Origin: Balneolaceae bacterium SMO_bin1
GTDB lineage: Bacteria > Bacteroidota > Rhodothermia > Balneolales > Balneolaceae
Assembly (NCBI GenBank): GCA_003123965.1
Contig: NNSL01000395.1
Location: 1-7,646, forward strand
Direction of reading: 5' to 3'
DNA: 7,646 nt
The position numbers and the translations under genes are program-made. Below, one piece after another: positions 1 through 7,646 of the stretch. The number at the start of each line of letters is the position of its first letter. The first letter of the stretch is position 1. The notes beneath the pieces were generated by a model. It ran no database searches. It had not been told where the DNA came from and saw only the letters and a program-made list of their open reading frames with translations.

Positions 1-1
1 G

Positions 2-151
2 TTAATGCTCGAAAATACTGAGAGCGGACAAATGCGCGATTTCATCCTCAACCTTGCCGGCTCTGATGCAGTGAAATCATTTTCTGTTAATTGGGAGGAG
101 GATATTGAGGAGTTTGAAAAAGTTCGCCAACCCTATCTGATTTACGAATAA
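2..151 (+). CDS. C-terminal end of an unrecognised protein (5' truncated)
   Basis: An open frame enters from the left edge and runs for 49 codons to a TAA at 149-151. The visible tail is acidic and mixed in character (it includes WEEDIEEFE) and ends in QPYLIYE. No transmembrane segment or known motif is visible, and I do not recognise the family. Of the three plus-strand frames this is the one open from the edge, and a terminator-like hairpin begins 22 bases after its stop, which supports a real gene end. Its start and most of its length lie outside the window, so no function can be given. Confidence 0.6.
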   Translation, partial: LMLENTESGQMRDFILNLAGSDAVKSFSVNWEEDIEEFEKVRQPYLIYE

Positions 152-173
152 AAGCACTTCATTACTATTTTAG

Positions 174-205
174 ATGCCTCCAATAGTTCATCGTGGGGCA
201 TTTTT
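174..205 (+). terminator. Rho-independent terminator after the partial gene
   Basis: The left arm ATGCCTCCA (174-182) pairs with TGGGGCAT (194-201), giving 8 base pairs with one bulged T. A run of five T follows (201-205), then ACTTTT. It lies 22 bases past the stop of the first gene, where a terminator is expected. The 11-base loop and the bulge make it moderate rather than strong. Confidence 0.6.
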
Positions 206-209
206 ACTT

Positions 210-237
210 TTGATAAGATTCATTCCGTCCGTACATT
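210..237 (+). promoter_or_regulatory. Candidate promoter of the lipase gene
   Basis: TTGATA (210-215, 5 of 6 to TTGACA) and TACATT (232-237, 4 of 6 to TATAAT) are separated by 16 bases. It lies directly after the upstream terminator, which fits an independently transcribed lipase gene. It implies a leader of about 100 bases. If the organism uses the Bacteroidota-type promoter (TTTG and TAnnTTTG), the same stretch offers TTTG at 209-212 but only a partial downstream match. This is a sequence match only. Confidence 0.35.
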
Positions 238-341
238 ATTTTTACATGCCGCAGATTCTCGGAGTTTTGGTGATTTGTGATATCGAAACTTATTTGAAGC
301 TGCAGCCAATAGTAACACCTAAGGTGGTTTGAGGCTTAATC

Positions 342-1589
342 ATGGCAGCTATATATGACGGTTCACCTCTCTTTGGGGTACAACCCAACGCATTTTCGAA
401 ATTTCAGAGCGCTTCGCTCACCCCAATAGGCAGCGCCAAGGAAGAGGATTACTATGCGTATTTGAATGACATTTTTTCCACGCACTGGCCCGATGTTCTG
501 ACACGTGAAAAGGATGAGTATAGGAGTGATGGATTAGAGGCGTTCACTTGGCAGCATCGTCCCCCGGTTCCTCGCAATAAATGGACCTACAACGTTGGGA
601 CCTCGTATTCAATCTTGGCTGGCGATTTTGATCTCGTCAAAAAAAAGGTGCAGATTCCACAATCTTCGCAACAGCAATTTATTACTTCAGATCCTGAGAA
701 TGGAGATTTCCCGGTATTGCTTGGGCAGTTACTTGCAAAACAGTGCGATCTGGTATACAAAAGTTTGCCTTTAGCTAAAGCGTCACTTTATGCCAATCCT
801 TTCTTCAGTAATGAAGCTGTTTTCTCTAAAAATGACGCAGAGGGACTGGGATTTATGTTCGAGAATCATGCTTTTCTCGTATTCAGGGGGTCGTCCTCAT
901 TCACAGATTGGTATCGAAATTTCAAATTTACGAAGGAAGAAGATGGTGATGTACGTATTCATAAAGGATTCCGGATCAACCTGAACTTATTGCAGAAGCA
1001 AATAGATGATTGGTTGGCGACTATTCCTAAAGATTGCAAGGGGTATATATGCTCTGGCCACAGCCTTGGAGGGGCCATGGCAACCTTATGTGCGTACCGC
1101 TTGGCAGCGAAAGGACTTAATGTAAGTCGGGTGATTACCTTTGGTGCACCGCGCGTGGGCGATTTCAAATTCCAGAAAATATATAAAGAACTGGGACTGC
1201 AAGACAAGACCGTTCGCGTAGTAAACGGGACTGATGCGGTCAGTTATATCCCGCCTGAGTTTTTAGGGTATTCTCATGTAGGTACCTCTTTTTTCTTACC
1301 TACTGAGCGAATATTAGCGGGCACACCAGTTGCTGGAGATAAGCCCGATTGGTGGACTGCATTGACCTTTTACTTTTTGCCTGCCGGGCACTGGTATTAC
1401 CTGCTGAAAGCACTGCCTACCATTTTTGGATTTTTTCACTCGTCGGCTGAACATCAGCGCTCTAAAGGATACAGTAATGCGATGGCACAATACATTGAGG
1501 CCAAAGCCGATGAACACGTGGCAGATAAGGAAAAGATGGAGAAACTTAGCCGTTTACATCAAATGTATTTTAGTGGTGAAGTGAAATAA
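342..1589 (+). CDS. Class 3 lipase, alpha/beta-hydrolase fold
   Basis: The protein has 415 residues and most likely hydrolyses ester bonds of acylglycerols or related lipids. The class 3 signatures appear in order. An FRGS-x4-DW segment at 181-190 resembles the family FRGT...DW motif around the oxyanion hole. The nucleophile elbow GHSLGG at 239-244 has Ser241 as nucleophile. GTDAVSYIPP supplies Asp298 as probable acid. His371, followed six residues later by Tyr377, matches the family's late His...Tyr pattern; His366 is a less likely alternative. No signal peptide or lipobox is visible, so the enzyme appears cytoplasmic. Residues 337-365 are strongly hydrophobic and aromatic and could touch the membrane or form a lid. 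The start is supported by GAGG at 331-334, seven bases before ATG. The roughly 150 residues before the core have no motif I recognise. Composition is AT-richer than the right half of the window: 26 of 60 bases at 601-660 are G or C, against 39 of 60 at 6601-6660. The substrate is unknown. Confidence 0.88.
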   Translation: MAAIYDGSPLFGVQPNAFSKFQSASLTPIGSAKEEDYYAYLNDIFSTHWPDVLTREKDEYRSDGLEAFTWQHRPPVPRNKWTYNVGTSYSILAGDFDLVKKKVQIPQSSQQQFITSDPENGDFPVLLGQLLAKQCDLVYKSLPLAKASLYANPFFSNEAVFSKNDAEGLGFMFENHAFLVFRGSSSFTDWYRNFKFTKEEDGDVRIHKGFRINLNLLQKQIDDWLATIPKDCKGYICSGHSLGGAMATLCAYRLAAKGLNVSRVITFGAPRVGDFKFQKIYKELGLQDKTVRVVNGTDAVSYIPPEFLGYSHVGTSFFLPTERILAGTPVAGDKPDWWTALTFYFLPAGHWYYLLKALPTIFGFFHSSAEHQRSKGYSNAMAQYIEAKADEHVADKEKMEKLSRLHQMYFSGEVK

Positions 1590-2352
1590 GATTGAGCCGA
1601 AGTTTAGTCGGTTTTTTACGTCTCCATTCATAGCTCACCAAGGCGGCCGTCACGGAAGCATTCAGTGATTCTACGTCATTGTACATGGGAATAGCCAGGT
1701 GATAATCGCAATGTTCTGAGGTTTTTTGCCGGATTCCGCTGCCTTCATTGCCAATCACAAAAGCCAGGGCGCGATCCACTTCTAAGTCCCACAGTGATTG
1801 CCCGCCTTCCATTTCGAGTCCGGCAATCCAAAACCCCGCATCTTTTAGTTTCATGATCGACTGATTGAGGTTTCCCACCCGCACAATGGGAATGTTGCCG
1901 GCTGTACCCGCTGATGTTTTATATACCGTTGCGTTGATCGGCGCTTGCCGGTGTTTGGGCACCAGTACCGCATCAATGCCCGCTGCAGCTGCGCTCCGCA
2001 AAATAGCGCCAACATTATGCGGGTCTTCAATTTCATCAAGCAGTAGTACGGCAGGGTGCTTTGAGGTGTCGACGGTATCGAGCCATTCGCCGAATTCCTG
2101 GTATTTCACGGAACTCATGAGCGCCACAATTCCTTGATCATTTACATTACCTACTAACTCGTGGAGCTTGGCACCCGGCACGTGCGATACTGGTATTTTA
2201 TGGGTGGATGCGTTATCTAAAATGCCCGAAATGTGATCGTCGCGCAGGGATGTACGCACGAAAATTTTTTCCACGCGGTCGGCTTCATTGTCGAGGGCCT
2301 CGGCTACCGGATTGCGTCCATAAATGTAAATATTTTCGTTACTTGTTGACAT
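1570..2352 (-). CDS. rlmB: 23S rRNA 2'-O-methyltransferase RlmB, SpoU/TrmH family
   Basis: This 260-residue protein fits the usual length for RlmB, which methylates the 2'-O of G2251 in the 23S rRNA peptidyl-transferase loop using S-adenosylmethionine. The N-terminal substrate-binding domain starts with IYGRNPVAEAL (about 10-20). The SPOUT methyltransferase domain shows all three SpoU motifs. Motif 1 is DPHNVGAILRSA with Asn113 and Arg119. Motif 2 is IGNEGSGIR with Asn202 and Glu203. Motif 3 is ESLNASVTAAL at 228-238. The SPOUT fold forms a trefoil knot that binds the cofactor. The C-terminus carries about 15 basic and hydrophobic residues after the conserved YEWRR. The gene overlaps the lipase gene tail to tail by 20 bases and starts 55 bases from the divergent membrane-protein gene. 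No strong Shine-Dalgarno precedes the ATG. TATCAT on the minus strand at 2387-2382 could be a -10 element, but I find no convincing -35. A related tRNA or 23S Gm methyltransferase of the same family is the main alternative. Confidence 0.88.
   Translation of the reverse strand: MSTSNENIYIYGRNPVAEALDNEADRVEKIFVRTSLRDDHISGILDNASTHKIPVSHVPGAKLHELVGNVNDQGIVALMSSVKYQEFGEWLDTVDTSKHPAVLLLDEIEDPHNVGAILRSAAAAGIDAVLVPKHRQAPINATVYKTSAGTAGNIPIVRVGNLNQSIMKLKDAGFWIAGLEMEGGQSLWDLEVDRALAFVIGNEGSGIRQKTSEHCDYHLAIPMYNDVESLNASVTAALVSYEWRRKKPTKLRLNLISLHH
1595..1617 (+). terminator. Weak terminator of the lipase gene, inside the rlmB 3' end
   Basis: CCGA (1597-1600) pairs with TCGG (1608-1611); the outer AG/TT can add one A-T and one G-T pair. 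Six T follow (1612-1617). It begins 6 bases after the lipase stop. The stem is short, so strength is doubtful, but position and T-run are right. On the minus strand these bases encode the last 15 or so residues of the methyltransferase, so one stretch serves both genes. Confidence 0.45.
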
Positions 2353-2373
2353 TGGCTCGGGAGCTTATGAAAT
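2346..2373 (+). promoter_or_regulatory. Candidate promoter of the membrane-protein/phosphodiesterase cluster
   Basis: A perfect TTGACA (2346-2351) is followed after 16 bases by TGAAAT (2368-2373, 4 of 6 to TATAAT). The TTGACA overlaps the first codons of the divergent rlmB gene, so a polymerase here would sit over the rlmB start region. The predicted transcript start is near 2380, about 28 bases before the first gene. The -10 match is poor, so confidence is low. Confidence 0.3.
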
Positions 2374-2407
2374 TAAATTAAATGATAAATGGCAGGACCT
2401 ATTCACC

Positions 2408-2758
2408 ATGGCTGACCAGCGAAAATTTCCTGAAAAGTCTGCTCATTTTGATGCCCATCAAAGTACAAAAAAGCAGCGTGGCAAGCATAATTTGCTGGCC
2501 AATTTTATGGAACGGTTCCATTCGCTTAGTACGCTTCAACTCATTTCGGGGGTATGCCAAGTGGGGTTGGGGGTAGCAGTGGTTGTGGTTTGTGTGCTTG
2601 GTCTAATTCGGCCGCTTTGGGTTTCAACGCTGCTAAGTATAATTGCCAGTGCCTCCGTTATGACAGGTATATATTTTTGCTATGTAACCTTGACGGGGAA
2701 CCAGAAGCGCACGTTGATTCGCGATGCCATGAGACGAATAGTTGAAGATCAAAACTAA
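2408..2758 (+). CDS. Small two-helix membrane protein, unrecognised family
   Basis: The protein has 116 residues. The N-terminal region is polar and basic (KKQRGKH at 21-27). It is followed by two hydrophobic stretches long enough to span a membrane, about 43-67 and 70-95, with a very short turn (RPLW) between them. The C-terminal tail is charged (KRTLIRDAMRR). By the positive-inside rule both ends should face the cytoplasm, making a helical hairpin in the inner membrane. The start is supported by AGGA at 2394-2397, ten bases upstream. Another ATG at 2382 opens a different frame that lacks these features and ends at 2576, so I prefer 2408. Only two bases separate its stop from the next gene, which encodes a protein of the same architecture, so co-transcription is likely. 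I recognise no family and infer no function. Confidence 0.75.
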   Translation: MADQRKFPEKSAHFDAHQSTKKQRGKHNLLANFMERFHSLSTLQLISGVCQVGLGVAVVVVCVLGLIRPLWVSTLLSIIASASVMTGIYFCYVTLTGNQKRTLIRDAMRRIVEDQN

Positions 2759-2760
2759 GA

Positions 2761-3096
2761 ATGACTCCACCATACAGCGACCAAGAAAAAAATCGGTTCA
2801 AAGCCCTTCTGAAAGTCCACTTAAAACAAAAAGAGAAATCTGAACCGATTGATGAACAGATACGCCTCGTAGAAAAGAAGAAGCGAAATAAATGGTGGAT
2901 GCTGGCCGTAAACGTGGCTGCTATTCTCTTTTTTGGCTATTCATTTCTGTTTAACATCACCCAGCTCGGTGATACATTATTATATGTACTGCTCATTGTT
3001 TTTGTAGTAAATGTGGGACTCATTTTTTACCAGCAAAAGCAGCTCGGTGAACTTGCTCAATTCCTGCGGTGGAAACAGGATAATGCATCTCAATAA
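2761..3096 (+). CDS. Small two-helix membrane protein, unrecognised family
   Basis: The protein has 111 residues. Residues 1-44 are highly charged and probably helical (rich in K, E and Q), ending in a KKKRNKWW cluster at the membrane face. Hydrophobic segments lie at about 45-65 and 71-90, joined by a short loop (NITQLGD), and the tail QQKQLGELAQFLRWKQ is polar and amphipathic. Charge distribution again predicts both ends in the cytoplasm. It starts two bases after the preceding gene, with no clear Shine-Dalgarno, which suggests translational coupling. Its last 14 bases overlap the start of the phosphodiesterase gene. It resembles the upstream protein in size and topology, but I see no clear sequence similarity by eye. 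Function unknown; it could be a membrane partner of its neighbour. Confidence 0.78.
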   Translation: MTPPYSDQEKNRFKALLKVHLKQKEKSEPIDEQIRLVEKKKRNKWWMLAVNVAAILFFGYSFLFNITQLGDTLLYVLLIVFVVNVGLIFYQQKQLGELAQFLRWKQDNASQ

Positions 3097-3961
3097 ATTA
3101 CCTAAATGGGGCTATACTGTATTCTTAATAGTCCTTTCGGCTGCCCAGGCTCAAACGCAAACAGTAAATCAACCTATGCTCCCTAAGCTATACAATGATA
3201 ATAACGATGGTGTTGTGGTGATTGCGCATCGGGGCGCCAGCGCTTACTATCCCGAAAATACGATGGCCGCTTTTAGAGGCGCCGTTGATATGAACGCCGA
3301 AATGATAGAGCTGGACGTAATGATGAGCAAAGATGGCGTGCCGGTGGTATTTCATGATGCGAAATTAAATGCCCATACCAACGGCAAAGGGTTGCTTTCC
3401 AATTACACGCTTCAAGAATTAAAAGCGCTGAGTGCCGGATCGTGGTTTGGAAGAGAGTTCGCCGGTGAACGCATCCCCACGCTCGATGAAGCCCTGGCGT
3501 TTGCGGCGGGTAAAATTGCCGTAAATATTGAAATTAAGACCGAAGCGGTAACCGACGAACTTAAAGGCGGCGTGGAAGAAAAAGCGCTGGCCCTGGTTCA
3601 AAAACACGGCATGCAAGAACACGTGCTGTTCTCCAGCTTTGATTACCGCGCGGTGACGCATCTTAAACAACTGAATCCCGAAATTCCGGTGGCCATTTTA
3701 TACGAAAGAAGGCAGGCGGGAAAAAAGAAGCCTTCCGAGCTGGTTCAAAGGTATCATGCCGATGCATTTAATTGCAGCTACCGGCAGCTCTCGGCCAAGC
3801 GACTGCAGGATATCAAAGAAAATGAAATTCCGTTTTTCGTGTACACCGTTGACCGGGAAGCACGCATGCGGAAGTTGATTGAATTGGGCGTAACCGGCAT
3901 TTTTACCAACAAGCCGGATGTACTACGGGATGTTATTAGCACCATACAAAATGGAAGCTAG
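3083..3961 (+). CDS. Exported glycerophosphodiester phosphodiesterase (GDPD family)
   Basis: The enzyme probably splits glycerophosphodiesters into glycerol-3-phosphate and an alcohol, using a metal ion in a TIM-barrel fold. From ATG 3083 it has 292 residues. Residues 1-23 form a signal peptide: basic start, hydrophobic core VFLIVL, and an AQA site before Gln24. It therefore probably acts in the periplasm. Family motifs follow in order: HRG with His49 and Arg50, PENT with Glu58, IELD with Glu76 and Asp78, and FHD with His91 as the second catalytic histidine. IEIK follows (Glu150, Lys152), and the C-terminal GVTGIFTNKPD closes the barrel. A longer reading from 3011 adds 24 residues that bury the signal peptide, so 3083 is preferred. 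That start lies inside the preceding gene (14-base overlap), pointing to coupled translation; GGAAA at 3071-3075 may be the weak ribosome site. The family also includes enzymes acting on other phosphodiesters, so the natural substrate is not fixed by sequence. Confidence 0.9.
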   Translation: MHLNKLPKWGYTVFLIVLSAAQAQTQTVNQPMLPKLYNDNNDGVVVIAHRGASAYYPENTMAAFRGAVDMNAEMIELDVMMSKDGVPVVFHDAKLNAHTNGKGLLSNYTLQELKALSAGSWFGREFAGERIPTLDEALAFAAGKIAVNIEIKTEAVTDELKGGVEEKALALVQKHGMQEHVLFSSFDYRAVTHLKQLNPEIPVAILYERRQAGKKKPSELVQRYHADAFNCSYRQLSAKRLQDIKENEIPFFVYTVDREARMRKLIELGVTGIFTNKPDVLRDVISTIQNGS

Positions 3962-3968
3962 TTTTTTT

Positions 3969-3992
3969 AGCACGCTAGCTGAGAGTGCTTTT
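3969..3992 (+). terminator. Rho-independent terminator after the phosphodiesterase gene
   Basis: AGCAC (3969-3973) pairs with GTGCT (3985-3989). Beyond one G-A mismatch, CT (3975-3976) pairs with AG (3982-3983), closing a five-base loop. Four T end the structure (3989-3992). It starts 7 bases after the stop codon and precedes a separate promoter, so it probably divides the two plus-strand clusters. A competing hairpin uses part of the same bases (see findings). Confidence 0.55.
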
Positions 3993-4018
3993 GCCAGCGC
4001 ATTTTTTGCCATTCCCAT

Positions 4019-4047
4019 TTGAATGCCGACCGGAAAGATTCTATCTT
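4019..4047 (+). promoter_or_regulatory. Candidate pyrG promoter
   Basis: TTGAAT (4019-4024) and TATCTT (4042-4047), each 4 of 6 to the sigma-70 consensus, are exactly 17 bases apart. The same place also fits the Bacteroidota pattern loosely: TTTG at 4018-4021, then 20 bases, then TATCTTAA against TAnnTTTG. The implied transcript starts near 4054, giving a leader of about 24 bases with no clear Shine-Dalgarno. It lies between the terminator above and the pyrG start. Confidence 0.42.
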
Positions 4048-4053
4048 AAATAA

Positions 4054-5731
<1,678 letters not shown>

Positions 5732-5734
5732 CGC

Positions 5735-6196
5735 ATGTCGGATGACGTGTTTAAAAATAGAATCCGTATGCGGGTAAATGGCATCCTAATACAGGATGAG
5801 GCTCTTCTGCTTGTTCAGCTAAAATCGCCGGTTAATGATGAGCTCGTTTGGATGCCACCCGGCGGAGGCCTGGAGTTCGGTGAATCGATGGAAGCTTGTC
5901 TCAAGCGTGAATTTAAAGAAGAAAGCGGACTAGATATAGAAATGGGTTCGCTGGGTTTTGTGAATGAGCTGGTTAGCCCACCTTTCCATGCTGTGGAATG
6001 CTATTTTAATGTGAAGCGAACAGGCGGTGATTTAAGGCTTGGCAATGATCCTGAACTTGAAAAAAATAATCAGCTTTTGAAAGACTTGCAGTGGGTCGCA
6101 CTTCAGAATTTATCAGAAAAGAAAGTGGTTCCCAAGCAGTTAAGTAACCATGTTTTGAATCACAAGGGCGTCGAGTCACGCCGATTTTATTCATAG
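5735..6196 (+). CDS. Nudix hydrolase
   Basis: The protein has 153 residues. A complete Nudix box (G-x5-E-x7-RE-U-x-EE-x-G-U) runs from Gly44 to Leu66, with Glu50, Arg58, Glu59, Glu62 and Glu63 in place. These residues bind the metal that drives hydrolysis of a nucleoside diphosphate linked to another group. Strand-like segments on both sides (VNGILIQDEALLLVQ before, LGFVNELVSPPFHAVECYFNV after) fit the single-domain Nudix fold. No signal peptide is visible, so it is cytoplasmic. It starts three bases after the pyrG stop. GGTGA at 5722-5726, inside the end of pyrG, lies eight bases before ATG and is one of the better ribosome sites in the window, so co-translation with pyrG is likely. Substrates in this superfamily range from oxidised dNTPs to ADP-ribose and dinucleotide polyphosphates, and sequence alone does not choose. 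The neighbour suggests, but does not show, a nucleotide-pool role. Confidence 0.9.
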   Translation: MSDDVFKNRIRMRVNGILIQDEALLLVQLKSPVNDELVWMPPGGGLEFGESMEACLKREFKEESGLDIEMGSLGFVNELVSPPFHAVECYFNVKRTGGDLRLGNDPELEKNNQLLKDLQWVALQNLSEKKVVPKQLSNHVLNHKGVESRRFYS

Positions 6197-6228
6197 TTTA
6201 AATACATCTATAACCAATAAATAACATT

Positions 6229-7646
6229 ATGCGCTTTAACGTAGGGGTTTTAGTATTAATAGCAGCGTTCATTTTCAGCGCTTGCTCTAATGCTGGCAAC
6301 GACCAGCAACGAACGGTCATTCAAAATATTAACGGCTATACCATCCACGATGGTGATTTGGCCCAATTTTCAGCTATCGCTTTTGAGGACGGTAAAATTG
6401 CCGAGGTGGCATTTGGCGACAGCGTGCAGATTGATTCTTCCGGCGCGCGGGTAATTGATGGTCAGGGCCGCGTTATGCTGCCCGGCCTCACCGATGCCCA
6501 CGCTCACGTGATGGGGCTTGGATACCAGGAAATGGATGTGAACGTAGCGGGTATTCCCACGCTCGATGAAACGCTACAGCGCGTGCAGGAATATGCGTCT
6601 GCTAACCCCGATTTGGAATGGGTGCGTGGACGCGGCTGGAACCACACCCGCTGGCCGATCAATCGTTTCCCAACGGCCGAAGAGCTTGACAACGCGGTAT
6701 CAGACCACCCCGTTTGGCTGGTGCGTGTTGACGGTCACGCAGGATGGGCCAACAGCAGAGCCATGGAGCTGGCTGGTATCGATGCCGATACAGAATCGCC
6801 GAGTGGCGGAAAAATCATCCGCGACGAAAATGGAAACCCCACCGGCGTTTTCATTGATGCGGCCCAGTCACTTATTGAATCGCAATTGCCGGCTCGTTCG
6901 CAGCAGGAACAGCGGCAGGCACTAAGTCTTGCGCTCGAGAAAATGCGCGAAAATGGTATCACAAGCGTGCATGATGCCGGCGTTGGAGTGGAAACTTGGG
7001 AGCTGTATAAATCTTTTGCCGACAGCGGGAAACTTACCACGCGCATTTATGCCATGATCGCCGGAGCAGGGGCAACTTTTGATACTTTAGCAGCAGATGG
7101 GCCCGTTGAATCGTACGCCAATGATATGCTTGCGCTACGCAGCATTAAACTATATGGCGATGGAGCCCTTGGCAGCCGGGGAGCAGCCATGCTGGAGCCG
7201 TACTCCGATGATCCCGGAAATACTGGTTTGTTGTTCAACACCCAGCAAGAGATGAACCGGCAGGTTATGAAAGCGGCATCCGAAGGTTTTCAGGTTAATA
7301 TTCACGCTATTGGTGATGCGGCGAACCGACAGGCGCTGAATGCGTATGAGCAGGTGCGTGACAGCCTCGGAGAGCAAGGCCTGCGTCATCGTATTGAGCA
7401 CGCGCAAATTGTATCGTTGCAGGATATACCGCGCTTCAAAGAATTAGACGTTATCGCTTCTATGCAGCCTACGCATGCTACAAGTGACATGAATATGGCT
7501 GAAGATCGTGTAGGACCGGATCGTATTGAAGGCGGATATGCATGGCAAACATTTTTAGATCAAGGCACCGTTGTAGCTTCCGGCTCTGATTTTCCGGTAG
7601 AAAATGTGAATCCGTTTTACGGACTCTATTCTGCTATCACCCGCCA
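6229..7646 (+). CDS. Amidohydrolase family 3 (YtcJ-like) lipoprotein, 3' truncated
   Basis: The frame runs 472 codons from ATG 6229 and leaves the window without a stop. Residues 1-18 form a lipoprotein signal (hydrophobic VLVLIAAFIF, then FSA before Cys19), followed by a polar linker, so the enzyme is probably lipid-anchored in the cell envelope. Metal-site features of the amidohydrolase superfamily appear in order: His91 and His93 in DAHAH, Lys307 in IKLYGDGALGSRG, His359 in IHAIGDAA, His391 in RIEHAQ, and Asp454 in SGSDFPVE. VDGHAGWANSRAME (167-180) is typical of the YtcJ group. Typical members are about 530-600 residues, so roughly 60-130 residues are missing here. These enzymes hydrolyse C-N bonds, but substrates of most YtcJ-like members are unknown. 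The gene begins 32 AT-rich bases after the Nudix gene, with no Shine-Dalgarno. TATAAC at 6209-6214 resembles a -10 element but lacks a good -35, so it may be read with the pyrG cluster or alone. Confidence 0.9.
   Translation, partial: MRFNVGVLVLIAAFIFSACSNAGNDQQRTVIQNINGYTIHDGDLAQFSAIAFEDGKIAEVAFGDSVQIDSSGARVIDGQGRVMLPGLTDAHAHVMGLGYQEMDVNVAGIPTLDETLQRVQEYASANPDLEWVRGRGWNHTRWPINRFPTAEELDNAVSDHPVWLVRVDGHAGWANSRAMELAGIDADTESPSGGKIIRDENGNPTGVFIDAAQSLIESQLPARSQQEQRQALSLALEKMRENGITSVHDAGVGVETWELYKSFADSGKLTTRIYAMIAGAGATFDTLAADGPVESYANDMLALRSIKLYGDGALGSRGAAMLEPYSDDPGNTGLLFNTQQEMNRQVMKAASEGFQVNIHAIGDAANRQALNAYEQVRDSLGEQGLRHRIEHAQIVSLQDIPRFKELDVIASMQPTHATSDMNMAEDRVGPDRIEGGYAWQTFLDQGTVVASGSDFPVENVNPFYGLYSAITR

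Noticed and set aside
316..326. Small hairpin CACC-TAA-GGTG before the lipase
   Set aside because: Four base pairs with a three-base loop arise easily by chance, and GAGG at 331-334 lies outside it, so control of translation is not supported.
2382..2576. Alternative small gene from ATG 2382
   Set aside because: It overlaps the 2408-2758 gene in another frame and has no membrane segments or motifs; the longer reading has both a ribosome site and clear architecture.
3011..3961. Longer phosphodiesterase reading from ATG 3011
   Set aside because: The extra 24 residues overlap the upstream membrane-protein gene and would place the signal peptide inside the protein.
6504..7407. Minus- and plus-strand open frames inside the amidohydrolase region
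   Set aside because: The continuous frame from 6229 carries a signal sequence and all family motifs through this region, so the others are shadows.

Overview
The window reads as ordinary chromosome from a Bacteroidota-like bacterium, most likely in the Balneolota/Rhodothermota neighbourhood. The reasons are general: mid-range G+C, weak or absent Shine-Dalgarno sequences before most genes, a lipoprotein-type signal on a large amidohydrolase, and short gene clusters with tight spacing. No rRNA, tRNA, CRISPR array or transposase is visible. The taxonomic guess is inference, not a match to a known genome.

Layout from left to right: (1) the C-terminal end of an unrecognised protein (2-151), closed by a hairpin terminator. 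(2) A class 3 (alpha/beta-hydrolase) lipase, 342-1589, behind a plausible promoter. Its 3' end overlaps, tail to tail, the end of (3) a SpoU/TrmH-family rRNA methyltransferase of the RlmB type on the minus strand (1570-2352). (4) Divergent from that, a three-gene plus-strand cluster: two small two-helix membrane proteins (2408-2758, 2761-3096), then an exported glycerophosphodiester phosphodiesterase whose start codon lies inside the preceding gene (3083-3961). A hairpin terminator follows. (5) A second plus-strand cluster: CTP synthase pyrG (4078-5731), broken in this sequence by one extra base near 5377; a Nudix hydrolase 3 bases downstream (5735-6196); and a YtcJ-like amidohydrolase with a lipoprotein signal (6229 to the window end, incomplete).

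Functionally, the window mixes nucleotide metabolism (CTP synthase and Nudix hydrolase), translation (23S rRNA 2'-O-methylation), and lipid or head-group breakdown (lipase and glycerophosphodiesterase). The observation most worth checking is the pyrG frameshift. Reading frame 1 up to R433 joins exactly to frame 2 from L434 if one C is removed, restoring a 550-residue enzyme with its whole catalytic triad. I do not see convincing evidence of a new multi-gene system. The closest candidate is the pair of small membrane proteins coupled to the phosphodiesterase.
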